From: Roseomonas sp. | GTDB lineage: Bacteria; Pseudomonadota; Alphaproteobacteria; Acetobacterales; Acetobacteraceae | DNA: 64,000 nucleotides | Direction of reading: 5' to 3' | NCBI GenBank assembly: GCA_020249925.1 | Contig: JADCER010000006.1 | Location: forward strand, 62,001 to 126,000 | Made by a program: the position numbers and the translations under genes | Notes under the pieces: model-generated | Database searches by the model: none | Told to the model about the DNA's origin: nothing | The model's input: the letters and a program-made list of their open reading frames with translations, nothing else | Part shown: positions 35,838 to 43,894 of the stretch, one piece after another | How the letters are laid out: each line of letters starts with the position of its first letter | How positions within the stretch are numbered: position 1 is the first letter of the stretch

Positions 35838-36245
35838 ATGAGCCTCGCCGCGCGCATCGCAACCGAAGGTGCCCGCATGGCGGAAGCCTGCACCGCCTGC
35901 GGTGCTTGCGTGCAAGCCTGCCCAATGACTCGCTTTGCCGCAGGGGTTGCGGAAGCCGATCCGGCCGAGGTTGCAACCGGGATGCGCGCCTTGCTGCGCG
36001 GTGAAGAAACATCGCCCCTTGCACTCGCCTGGATTGGCGCCTGTACGCGAAGCGCCGCTTGCAACAAAGCCTGTCCCGAAAAGCTGGATGTCGCGCTGAT
36101 GATGCGCTTCGCCAGCATGCGCGCCCGCGGCGCCTTGGATGGCGTGCCGCTGGTGCCGGTGAAGACCGATAGCGGCTGGTCCGCACGCGTAAAGGGCTTT
36201 GCGCGGCTTGGCCTGACCGAACAGGAGCAAGCGGAATGGCTGTAA
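35838..36245 (+). CDS. HdrC-like 4Fe-4S ferredoxin-type protein
   Basis: A 135-residue electron carrier with two cysteine groups, CTACGACVQACP (about 17-28) and CTRSAACNKACP, the pattern of a double 4Fe-4S cluster in the HdrC/LutB/GlcF-type family. The second group has a non-standard spacing in its first half. The ATG at 35838 has GGAGA upstream; a longer frame to 35709 lacks a ribosome site and reads poorly. Its end overlaps the HdrB-like gene by 10 bases. It probably relays electrons from the neighbouring dehydrogenases to the partner CCG-domain protein. Confidence 0.8.
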   Translation: MSLAARIATEGARMAEACTACGACVQACPMTRFAAGVAEADPAEVATGMRALLRGEETSPLALAWIGACTRSAACNKACPEKLDVALMMRFASMRARGALDGVPLVPVKTDSGWSARVKGFARLGLTEQEQAEWL

Positions 36246-37093
36246 CGCGCAACCCCTTGCCCGCAGAGCGCGCGGTATTCTGGTATGGCTGCAATCTGCT
36301 GCGCCATGGCGATATGTTGCGCCTGACCGCACGCTTCCTGCAAGCCGTTGGCGTGGATGCGGCACCACGCGGCGGGCCTTCGCATTGCTGCGGTTCAACC
36401 ACGGAACATAATGCGCGCATCACGGAAGGCATGGGCCGGCGCACCGTTGCGGCCTTTCATGCGACCAGGCGCGACAAGGTGATCACCTGGTGCCCTTCCT
36501 GCCATATGAACATGGCTGATCTGATGGCGCCGGAAACACCGGCCCAATTCGAGACGGCGCATGTGACGGAGGTTCTCTGGGAACGCCGCGCTGCCTTGCA
36601 GAAACTGCTTGTGCGGCCGGTGCCGGTGCGGGTTTTGCTGCATCGCCATGCCGGGTTTCAGCCGCGCGTGGCAGTGAATGATCTGGTCCCCGGTTTGTTG
36701 CGCCTGATCCCTGGGCTGGAGTTGAAGCAGGAAGATGAAGCGCTGCCCGGCCATATGTGTTCCTCATTGACCGCCGTGCCCGGTGCCTTGGCCGCGGCGC
36801 AGGAGGCAAATCTGGCAGCCATGGCGCGGCATGGGGCGGATACGCTCTGCACCATTTTCCATTCCTGCCATCGGGAAGCCGTGGCGTTGGAACGTGGCCG
36901 CGACATCAGCGTGATGAACTGGGTGCATCTGCTGGCACGATCCGCGGGCTGGGAGTTTCGCGACGAATACAAGCATCTGCGCAATGCGGAAGACCCGCGC
37001 GCCGCCTTGGATGACGGCGCCCTGGAACGCGTGGGTGCAGATGTCTTCGCGCAATTGCTGGAACCGGAATTGCGCCGCAAGCCGGCGATTTAG
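36236..37093 (+). CDS. HdrB-like CCG-domain Fe-S protein
   Basis: A 285-residue protein with two cysteine-rich (CCG) domains: YGCN early, SHCCGS at about residue 45, WCPSCHMN, and a second set with CSS and FHSCHRE. These resemble heterodisulfide reductase subunit B and the GlcF/LutA subunits that bind unusual 4Fe-4S clusters. It is co-translated with the HdrC-like protein. It likely forms the quinone- or disulfide-reducing end of an oxidoreductase with the FMN or GMC enzyme encoded upstream; no methanogenic role is implied. phnN follows after 3 bases on the same strand, so transcription may run into it. Confidence 0.8.
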   Translation: MAVTRNPLPAERAVFWYGCNLLRHGDMLRLTARFLQAVGVDAAPRGGPSHCCGSTTEHNARITEGMGRRTVAAFHATRRDKVITWCPSCHMNMADLMAPETPAQFETAHVTEVLWERRAALQKLLVRPVPVRVLLHRHAGFQPRVAVNDLVPGLLRLIPGLELKQEDEALPGHMCSSLTAVPGALAAAQEANLAAMARHGADTLCTIFHSCHREAVALERGRDISVMNWVHLLARSAGWEFRDEYKHLRNAEDPRAALDDGALERVGADVFAQLLEPELRRKPAI

Positions 37094-37096
37094 GCA

Positions 37097-37648
37097 ATGC
37101 TGATTGCCGTAGTGGGACCTTCCGGCGCGGGCAAGGATACGCTGATGGCTGGCGCGCGCTTGGCCCTGGCACAGGATGCCCGCTTTCGCTTCGTGCGCCG
37201 CGCCATCACCCGCCCCGCCGAGGCCGGTGGTGAGGATCATCAGGCGTTGACCGAAGCTGATTTCATCGCACGGCGCGATGCCGGCGGCTTCGCGTTGAAC
37301 TGGCAAGCGCATGGGCTGCATTACGGCATCCCGCGCGACATTGAAGCAGATATGGCGGCACGACGCGTGGTGATTGCCAATCTTTCGCGTGCAGTACTGC
37401 CAGAAGCAAATGCACGCTATCACCTGCGCGTCCTGGATATCTCTGCACCAATCGAGGTTCTGGCCGCGCGCCTTGCCGCGCGGGGCCGCGAAACAGCCGC
37501 CGATATCGCCGCGCGCTTGGCGCGTGAGGTCGCATTACCGGATGGGCTGGATATTGAGCGCGTGATGAATGATGCCGATGTCGCTTCAGGTGTGGCGCGC
37601 GTGCTGGCCGCGCTCAACCGCGCAGCGTCAGACGCTCAAGGATTGTGA
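37097..37648 (+). CDS. phnN: Ribose 1,5-bisphosphate phosphokinase PhnN
   Basis: A 183-residue kinase converting ribose 1,5-bisphosphate plus ATP to PRPP, the exit of the C-P lyase pathway. The P-loop GPSGAGKDT is at residues 7-15, with RRAITRP and LNWQAHGLHYGIP (substrate region, as in guanylate-kinase relatives) and the terminal IDVSAP-like LDISAPIEVLAARL. It starts 3 bases after the HdrB-like gene and its 3' end overlaps the opposing 2H-phosphoesterase gene by 35 bases. It is separated from the other phn genes by orientation. Confidence 0.9.
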   Translation: MLIAVVGPSGAGKDTLMAGARLALAQDARFRFVRRAITRPAEAGGEDHQALTEADFIARRDAGGFALNWQAHGLHYGIPRDIEADMAARRVVIANLSRAVLPEANARYHLRVLDISAPIEVLAARLAARGRETAADIAARLAREVALPDGLDIERVMNDADVASGVARVLAALNRAASDAQGL

Positions 37649-38294
37649 AGGGCGCGCCCGGCGCGGCTTGCGCGAAAACACAGATATCCGCAACGCTGCG
37701 GGCCAAGCCCGGCGCATCGCCCAGCGCTTCCGTGACCGCAGGCAGGATGATGGTTTTTTCAGCCGGCGTCAGGCGCCGCGTCAGCGTCATGTGAAAGCGC
37801 CATTCAGCAAAAACGTAAGGATAGCCCCAGGCTGCAAGGTATTCGCGTTGAAGCAGGCCGAGATTTTCCGGCTTGCGGCGTACAATCTCAGCCTCGGTCG
37901 GGGGCGCGCGATGCGCATCCAGTGCCATGACACATCCATCGGCAAGGGCGTGCAGTGCTGGGCAGGGCCTGGCCTCGCGCAGTGCCAGGAAGCCATCCAG
38001 ATCAGTGACGTGCAGCGGCGGAAGGGTAAAGGGCGCAGTGCGTGCGGCAAAATCCCGCGCCGATTGCAGCGCTGCCTGTACATCACCTTGCTGGCGAAAC
38101 GGTGGCTTCAGTGTGGCGTGAAAGCCATAGCCGCGCGCATCGGCGGTGATTTCCGCAATATCAGCGCCAGCGACAGGTTTTTGTGGCAGGGCTGCCCCGC
38201 TTACAGCATCGCGCCCCAACCAGGCCGAGGCGCGTTGATGCAAGGGATCATGCGCCTCAGGTGCGTAGTAAAGCGCAATGCGGTAGGGCGTCAC
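37614..38294 (-). CDS. DUF1045 phosphonate-operon protein (2H phosphoesterase)
   Basis: A 226-residue protein of the DUF1045/phosphonate operon family. Two HxT motifs, GFHATL (H59, T61) and FHMTL (H168, T170), mark it as a 2H phosphoesterase. I infer it opens the cyclic ribose 1,2-phosphate made by C-P lyase, since no phnP gene is visible; this is not proven for the family. The GTG at 38294 overlaps the phnM stop (GTGA), which decides the start over a longer frame. It is the last gene of the phnGHIJKLM operon and ends antisense over the tail of phnN. Confidence 0.8.
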   Translation of the reverse strand: MTPYRIALYYAPEAHDPLHQRASAWLGRDAVSGAALPQKPVAGADIAEITADARGYGFHATLKPPFRQQGDVQAALQSARDFAARTAPFTLPPLHVTDLDGFLALREARPCPALHALADGCVMALDAHRAPPTEAEIVRRKPENLGLLQREYLAAWGYPYVFAEWRFHMTLTRRLTPAEKTIILPAVTEALGDAPGLARSVADICVFAQAAPGAPFTILERLTLRG

Positions 38295-39433
38295 GCAATC
38301 CGTTCCCCCGCGCGCCAAACCCCGCGCACAAGCGGCATATCGCCAAGGCTGCGCACCCGCACCAGATCCGCCTTAAGGCCAGGCGCGAGCCGCCCACGAT
38401 CCGTCAGCCGAGCCATGCGCGCTGGCGCATCCGTTACCATGGCAATCGCTTGCGGCAGGGTAATCCCGCCCGCCTCAACCGCGCGCCAGGCGGCTTCCAG
38501 CATGGAAGCGGGCACGTAATCTGACGCGAAAGCCTGTGCCAAGCCTTCGCGCACCAGATCAGCCGCCGCGACATTGCCGGAATGGCTGCCGCCACGCACG
38601 ATATTTGGCGCGCCGGCAATCACCTCCACGCGCAAATCCCGCGCGGCGCGGGCAGCTTCCATGGTGACGGGGAATTCGGAAATGGTGATTCCATCAGCCA
38701 AATTGCGCACCATTTCGGCCGGCGTGTCGTCATCATGGGATGCCAACGGCAGGTTGCGATGGCGAATACGCTCAAGCAACCAGGCGCGCTGCTTTTCCCG
38801 CAGCTCCGCACGCTGCGCAAGCAAGCTGTCAATCCGCGCCTGTACCTGTGCGTCATTCCATTGCGTCTGGCGCTTGCGCATAGCCGCATACCGCACAAGA
38901 TCACGATATTGCCCAACGCCCGGTGAGTGATCCATCAGGCTGACCATCACCACACGCGGATGATCCGCCACGGGATCAAGCGCGGGCGGCATATCATGCG
39001 CGGGCAATTCGCAACGCAGATGTAAAAAATGTTCACCCTTCAACGCGCCAAGATCAGCAAGTTCATCCAGATCACGCACGCCATCCAAAAAAGTCTGGCC
39101 GCGTTCCGTATCGAAACCAAGATCACCCAGGCAAAGCGCATCCAGAATGGTGGTGACGCCAGCCGCGACACATTGCGCATCATGCGCAATCATCGCGGAA
39201 CGCGACGGCCACCGCGCATTGGCGCGCGGCAGCACCTGGCGTTCCAGATTATCGGTGTGCACATCAACAATGCCGGGGATCAAATGATCTCCTTCCAAAT
39301 CAAACGCACTTGCGGCTTGGCTTCGGCCGGGTTGGATATCCGCAATCAACCCATCGCGCAGCACCAGCGTGCCATCCAGTACCGTATCAGGCAGGACAAC
39401 CCTGGCATTGGTCAGAATAATCTCAGCGCTCAT
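38291..39433 (-). CDS. phnM: Alpha-D-ribose 1-methylphosphonate 5-triphosphate diphosphatase PhnM
   Basis: A 380-residue amidohydrolase-fold enzyme removing pyrophosphate from ribose 1-methylphosphonate 5-triphosphate. Metal-site motif DVHTDNLERQ (about 57-66), the MSLMDHSPG-type VSLMDHSPG, LASHDDDT (metal-binding histidine and aspartates) and the NIVRGGSHSGN signature are all present. It overlaps phnL upstream (ATGA) and the 2H-phosphoesterase gene downstream. A second, diverged PhnM is encoded at 44665. Confidence 0.95.
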   Translation of the reverse strand: MSAEIILTNARVVLPDTVLDGTLVLRDGLIADIQPGRSQAASAFDLEGDHLIPGIVDVHTDNLERQVLPRANARWPSRSAMIAHDAQCVAAGVTTILDALCLGDLGFDTERGQTFLDGVRDLDELADLGALKGEHFLHLRCELPAHDMPPALDPVADHPRVVMVSLMDHSPGVGQYRDLVRYAAMRKRQTQWNDAQVQARIDSLLAQRAELREKQRAWLLERIRHRNLPLASHDDDTPAEMVRNLADGITISEFPVTMEAARAARDLRVEVIAGAPNIVRGGSHSGNVAAADLVREGLAQAFASDYVPASMLEAAWRAVEAGGITLPQAIAMVTDAPARMARLTDRGRLAPGLKADLVRVRSLGDMPLVRGVWRAGERIA

Positions 39434-40128
39434 GCGGCATCCTGAATGGGTTCAACGGTGAAAACACGATCCGCGACCGCCTCTCGCACCTCGGCATCAT
39501 GGAAAATGCCGACGATGGCAGTCCTGGCCTGCTTCGCCTCATGGATGAGGCCAATCACAATGGCGCGATTGGCGGCATCAAGGCTGGCGGTGGGTTCATC
39601 AAGCAACAGCACCGGATAGCGCGGCCCAAAACCGCGCGCGAGGTTGACGCGCTGCTGTTCGCCCCCCGAAAACGTCGCCGGCGGCAGGCCGTGCAAGCGT
39701 TCTGGCAGGTTCAAGCGATCCAGCAGGGCAGAGGCGCGGGAGAGCGCATCGCCTCGCACCATGCCGCGCGCAACCATGGGTTCGGCGACAATATCGCGCG
39801 TGCTGACGCGCGGAATGACGCGGAGGAATTGGGATACATAGCCAATACTCTCCCGCCGCGCTTCGATCACCGCGCGCGGATCGGCGCTGGCAAGGTCAAG
39901 CTCTGCCCCGCGATGCGCAAGCAATATACGCCCGGTGCCAGCACCGTAATTGCCGTAAAGGCAGCGCATGAGCGTCGATTTACCCGCGCCTGAAGGCCCG
40001 GAAAGTGCGACGCATTCGCCTGCCCGCACCGCAAGATCAACACCGGCAAGCACAGGAATGCGCGTACCACCCTGCAGATGCAGCGTGAAGCTTTTGCCCA
40101 AGCCTTCGGTACGCAGAAGAATGCTCAT
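39430..40128 (-). CDS. phnL: C-P lyase complex ABC-type protein PhnL
   Basis: A 232-residue ABC-type ATPase of the PhnL family. Walker A GPSGAGKST (about 43-51), the FLRVIPRVST segment specific to PhnL, signature FSGGEQQRVNLARG and Walker B VLLLDEPTASLD are intact. PhnL associates with the PhnGHIJK core and is needed in vivo; its role is thought to be ATP-driven rearrangement rather than transport. Both ends overlap neighbours by 4 bases. Confidence 0.95.
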   Translation of the reverse strand: MSILLRTEGLGKSFTLHLQGGTRIPVLAGVDLAVRAGECVALSGPSGAGKSTLMRCLYGNYGAGTGRILLAHRGAELDLASADPRAVIEARRESIGYVSQFLRVIPRVSTRDIVAEPMVARGMVRGDALSRASALLDRLNLPERLHGLPPATFSGGEQQRVNLARGFGPRYPVLLLDEPTASLDAANRAIVIGLIHEAKQARTAIVGIFHDAEVREAVADRVFTVEPIQDAA

Positions 40129-40880
40129 GCTGCCAGCACCGATGATACAAGAAGCTGCGTATAAGGGTGCTGCGGATCATCCAGCACCCGATCCGTAAGG
40201 CCCTGTTCCACCACCTGCCCGCGCCGCATCACCAAAATCCGGTCTGCCAGCAAGCGCGCAGCAGCAATATCATGCGTCACGATCAGCACAGATAGCCCCA
40301 ATTCTCGCACCAGCGCGCGAATCAAATCCAACAACCGCGCCTGGACAGAAACATCCAGCCCGCCTGTCGGTTCATCCATGAAAACAAGCTTCGGGCGTGT
40401 AACCAGGGTGCGCGCAATTTGCAGGCGCTGTTGCATCCCGCCCGAAAAATGCCGCGGCAGATCATCAATCCGCGCTGCATCAATTTCGACCCGCTGCAGC
40501 CAGGCCTTGGCCTCATCCCGGATATTGCCGTAATGCCGCGCGCCAAGTGCCATCAGCCTTTCACCAACATTCCCGCCCGCTGAAACACCCATGCGCAGCC
40601 CATCGCGTGGGTTCTGATGTACAAAGCCCCAATCGCTCCTCATGAGACGACGGCGCTCTGCTTCCGTCATGCCAAGCACATCACGGCCAAGGTAATGCAC
40701 CGCGCCAATATCGGGTGCCATCTGCCCAGCCAGCACGCGCAGCAAGGTGGTCTTGCCCGAACCGCTTTCACCGACAATGGCGACGACTTCTCCGGCCGTG
40801 ACATCAAGTGCCACATCATCCAAAGCCGCAATGGCGCCGAAGTTCAGATGCAGCCTTTGGGCTTCCAACAGCATTGTCAT
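40125..40880 (-). CDS. phnK: C-P lyase complex ABC-type protein PhnK
   Basis: A 251-residue ABC-type ATPase binding to PhnJ in the C-P lyase core. Walker A GESGSGKTT (about 36-44), WGFVHQNPRDGLRMGVSAGGN (PhnK-typical), signature FSGGMQQRLQIARTL and Walker B VFMDEPTGGLD are complete. No membrane permease gene accompanies it, consistent with a role in the lyase complex. ATGA overlaps with phnJ and phnL. Confidence 0.95.
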   Translation of the reverse strand: MTMLLEAQRLHLNFGAIAALDDVALDVTAGEVVAIVGESGSGKTTLLRVLAGQMAPDIGAVHYLGRDVLGMTEAERRRLMRSDWGFVHQNPRDGLRMGVSAGGNVGERLMALGARHYGNIRDEAKAWLQRVEIDAARIDDLPRHFSGGMQQRLQIARTLVTRPKLVFMDEPTGGLDVSVQARLLDLIRALVRELGLSVLIVTHDIAAARLLADRILVMRRGQVVEQGLTDRVLDDPQHPYTQLLVSSVLAA

Positions 40881-41728
40881 TCCGCAGCCGCCTTCGGCGC
40901 TTGCTGCCGTTCCTGGCAGTAATCCGTATCAGAACAGATGAAGGCGCGCCCGCCTGCATCATCTGTCACCAACTCATCCAAATAGCTGCTCGTGCTGCCA
41001 CAAATCGCGCAGGCATGGGGTGCGCGTATGGGGCGGAAGGGGTGATCCTCAAAATCAAGGCTCCGCACCGGCGTATAGGGTGGCACGGCATAGATCCGTT
41101 TTTCGCGCCCTGCGCCGAAAAGCTGCAATGCAGCCATTTGATGCATCTTGGGATTGTCGAAGGCCGGGATTGGCGATGGAGACATCAGATAGCGTTCATT
41201 CACCATCACCGGGTAATCATAGGCTTTGGCGATATGGCCAAGCCGCGCAATATCCTCGTAAAGCCGCACATGCATCAGCCCGTAATCGGCCAACGCATGC
41301 AACCTTCGCGTTTCCGCCCGGCGCGGTTCCAGCTTGAACAACGGCTCGGGCTGCGGCACCTGATAGACCAGGATTTGGTTTTCCGTCAGCGGCTTTTCCG
41401 GAATGCGATGGCGCGTCTGGATAATTGTAGCCTCACCCGTTGCTTCCGTGGTCGCAACGCCGGCAACACGCGTGAAGAAACGGCGGATCGAAACCGCATT
41501 CGTCGTATCATCCGCGCCCTGATCAATCACCTTCAGCACATCGGTGGGCCCGAGGATCGAGGCCGTGACCTGAATGCCGCCCGTCCCCCAACCATAAGGC
41601 AGCGGCATTTCGCGCGCGCCAAAGGGAATCTGGTGCCCAGGGATTGCGACGGCCTTTAGGATGGCGCGGCGGATCATGCGCTTTGTCGCCTCATCCAGAT
41701 AGGCGAAATTATAGCCGGCTTCGGTCAT
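40877..41728 (-). CDS. phnJ: Alpha-D-ribose 1-methylphosphonate 5-phosphate C-P lyase PhnJ
   Basis: A 283-residue radical-SAM enzyme that breaks the carbon-phosphorus bond. The four cysteines of the cluster region are present: C240, C243 (HACAICGS), C265 and C271 (FICSDTDYC). The glycine equivalent to the glycyl-radical residue is in IPGHQIPFG (G31). The enzyme releases methane (or another alkane) and a cyclic ribose phosphate. It is co-translated with phnI and phnK. Confidence 0.95.
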   Translation of the reverse strand: MTEAGYNFAYLDEATKRMIRRAILKAVAIPGHQIPFGAREMPLPYGWGTGGIQVTASILGPTDVLKVIDQGADDTTNAVSIRRFFTRVAGVATTEATGEATIIQTRHRIPEKPLTENQILVYQVPQPEPLFKLEPRRAETRRLHALADYGLMHVRLYEDIARLGHIAKAYDYPVMVNERYLMSPSPIPAFDNPKMHQMAALQLFGAGREKRIYAVPPYTPVRSLDFEDHPFRPIRAPHACAICGSTSSYLDELVTDDAGGRAFICSDTDYCQERQQAPKAAAE

Positions 41729-42810
41729 TCCGCGGCCTCCTGCTGCTCGGCCTCGGCGGCGCGGCGAATGGTGCGCAGGTTTTCAAGCTCGCTCTGGAAA
41801 TCCACGTAATGCGGCAGTTTCAGATGCTCAACAAAGCCAGTCGCTTCGATATTGTCGGAATGATACAGCACGAATTCTTCCTGCTGCGCCGGCGCATCTG
41901 TATCCTCACCTAATTCGCGTGCGCGCAAGCCCCGATCCACCAGCGCCATGGCCATGGCGCGGCGCTCCCCATGGCCGAAAACCAGGCCATAGCCGCGGGT
42001 GAATTGCGCGGGTTCGGTGCGGCTCCCCTTGAATTGATTGACCATCTGGCATTCGGTGATGCCGATATCGCCGATATCAATGGCAAAGCCCAGCTCGGGC
42101 GGCGTGATTTCAACGCCGATATGCCCCACGCGAATTTCACCCACAAAGGGATGCGCATTGCCATAGCCGCGCTGCGTTGAATAACCAAGTGCCAACAAAA
42201 ACCCCTCATCACCGCGCGCGAGGTTTTGCAGCCGCACTGGGCGTGGTGCGGGAAAGCTGAGCGGCTCACGCGTCAAATCACCAGGCTCATCCCCAGTCAT
42301 GGCTTCACGCTGCATCAAGCCTTCACGCGCCAGGATTTCGGTCACGCGCGGCACGTCGCCCATATCCGCGGGCGCTTCCGGTGTCGCAGGTGCTTCCCGC
42401 CCTTCAGCGGCAAGCGCGAAATCAAGCAGCCGATGCGTGTAATCAAAGGTCGGTCCCAGCACCTGTCCGCCCGGCAAATCCTTATAGGTGGCGCTGATCC
42501 GCCGACGCAGCCGCATGCGGCTGGTTTCAAGCGGTAGCGAGGCACCAAAGCGCGGCAAGGTGGTACGATAGGCGCGCAACAGAAATGCCGCTTCAATCAA
42601 ATCGCCCTTCGCCTGCTTGATGGCAAGCGCCGCCAGAAAGCGATCATGGCAGGACCCTTCAGCCATCACGCGATCAACCGCAAGCGCCATTTGCTGTTCA
42701 ATTTGCGCGACACTGAGTTCCGGCAGCGCGGTATCGCCGCGGCGGGTTTCATCCAACCAGGCATGGGCAGCGCTGATGGCCTTTTCGCCGCCCTTGACCG
42801 CGACATACAT
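41725..42810 (-). CDS. phnI: C-P lyase core subunit PhnI
   Basis: A 361-residue subunit of the nucleosidase/phosphonate-transfer step, in which PhnG, PhnH, PhnI and PhnL exchange the adenine of ATP for phosphonate. The start MYVAVKGGEKAISAAHAWLDE, the LLRAYRTTLPRFGASLPL segment and the QGYGLVFGHGERRAM-like region (RGYGLVFGHGERRAM, near 280) are characteristic. It begins 2 bases after phnH and overlaps phnJ. Confidence 0.95.
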   Translation of the reverse strand: MYVAVKGGEKAISAAHAWLDETRRGDTALPELSVAQIEQQMALAVDRVMAEGSCHDRFLAALAIKQAKGDLIEAAFLLRAYRTTLPRFGASLPLETSRMRLRRRISATYKDLPGGQVLGPTFDYTHRLLDFALAAEGREAPATPEAPADMGDVPRVTEILAREGLMQREAMTGDEPGDLTREPLSFPAPRPVRLQNLARGDEGFLLALGYSTQRGYGNAHPFVGEIRVGHIGVEITPPELGFAIDIGDIGITECQMVNQFKGSRTEPAQFTRGYGLVFGHGERRAMAMALVDRGLRARELGEDTDAPAQQEEFVLYHSDNIEATGFVEHLKLPHYVDFQSELENLRTIRRAAEAEQQEAAE

Positions 42811-42812
42811 GA

Positions 42813-43388
42813 TCAGTCCTCCGCAATCATGACGCTACGCGGCAATGCAGCGATACTGTCGCCCGCGCAAAGCAGCATGTCCACACCGCGCGGGAAGAAC
42901 GCCTGGTTCCGCGCCCATGCCGCAACGAAACCAGCGGGCGCGCCAAGCACGCGCAGGCGATGTTCGTGCTGAATGCCAGGCCCGGTCAGGCGCCAGCCAT
43001 CACCCGCCACCAACCCGGCCACTTGCAGGATAAGTGTGGCGCCAAGCTGCGGGTCCTCATCCGTGCCGATATCAAGCGCATCAAGCGACGGCGCTGCACC
43101 GCATGCCACTACGAAGCGGGCCGCGCCGATATCGGGCGTGATGGGTGCGCCGCAATGAAAGCGCAGCCATTCAGCCACCGCATCGCCGGCATCCAGCCAA
43201 AGCGGCGTATCGGCATCAGCCAGGCTCAGCAAGGCTGCGCCGGCAGCAGAGCATAGCGGCGCGGGCGGCGTGATGCGCGCATCAATGCGTTGAATGCGCC
43301 CAGGCCGGCTCATCGCTTCCAGAATGGCACGGAAGCTTGCCTGCGCATCCAGAACGGGATCGGCAAAGCCGGGGGTCAAGCGTGTCAT
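42813..43388 (-). CDS. phnH: C-P lyase core subunit PhnH
   Basis: A 191-residue subunit, catalytically inactive PLP-transferase-like fold, found at the heart of the PhnGHIJ core. The start TRLTPGFADPVLDAQASFRAIL-type and the FRAILEAMSRPGRI segment are typical, as is PGIQHEHRL later. It overlaps phnG upstream by 4 bases. Length and order match known phn operons. Confidence 0.95.
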   Translation of the reverse strand: MTRLTPGFADPVLDAQASFRAILEAMSRPGRIQRIDARITPPAPLCSAAGAALLSLADADTPLWLDAGDAVAEWLRFHCGAPITPDIGAARFVVACGAAPSLDALDIGTDEDPQLGATLILQVAGLVAGDGWRLTGPGIQHEHRLRVLGAPAGFVAAWARNQAFFPRGVDMLLCAGDSIAALPRSVMIAED

Positions 43389-43843
43389 CGCATTGTCGCC
43401 ATGGTGAAGAAATCAACGCGCGTCGCGGCCGCCTTGCGTGCTTCAGCCGCGCGCGTTGCCTGTTGCGCGGCGGCAAGGGGTTCGATCACGGCCCGCATCA
43501 ACGCATCATGCAGCGCGGTATCCTGCAAGGCTGCATCAAGCAAGGCGGCAAGCCTGGCCTTGGCATGATCGCGCCCTGTGACATAGGCATGGCCGATATG
43601 CGAACCAAGGCGGATGGCGCAGCGCGTCACGGTCATTTCACCAAGGTTGAAGGCATCGCCATCACCGCCCGCGCGGCCACGCACCATTACCAAGCCGGTT
43701 TCCGGCGCGCGCAGCACCTCCGCTTCCGGCAGTGCTGGCAGTACCGCAAGCCCTGCGGCCAATTCGTCTGCCGAGGCACGCGCAAGCACGGCCATCCATT
43801 TCTGCCGCGCGGTCTGGGGGGAGAGGGTGTCTGTCGGGTTCAT
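43385..43843 (-). CDS. phnG: C-P lyase core subunit PhnG
   Basis: A 152-residue subunit, first gene of the operon phnGHIJKLM-DUF1045. Recognisable from ARQKWMAVLARASADEL, ETGLVMVRGRAGGDGDAFNLGEMTVTR (cited in part) and the GHAYVTGRDHAKA segment with its conserved histidine. The ATG lies only 6 bases from the PhnF palindrome and has no good ribosome site, so the transcript may be nearly leaderless or start within the operator. Confidence 0.95.
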   Translation of the reverse strand: MNPTDTLSPQTARQKWMAVLARASADELAAGLAVLPALPEAEVLRAPETGLVMVRGRAGGDGDAFNLGEMTVTRCAIRLGSHIGHAYVTGRDHAKARLAALLDAALQDTALHDALMRAVIEPLAAAQQATRAAEARKAAATRVDFFTMATMR

Positions 43844-43849
43844 GTCACT

Positions 43850-43867
43850 TGTCTAGACCTATAGACA
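43850..43867. promoter_or_regulatory. PhnF operator
   Basis: TGTCTA-GACCTA-TAGACA is an exact inverted repeat with a 6-base centre, between phnG and phnF. GntR-family PhnF repressors bind TCTAGAC-like palindromes. The position just upstream of phnG would block both operon and phnF transcription. Confidence 0.75.
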
Positions 43868-43894
43868 GGAAGCGCCACCCCATGCAATACGGAT

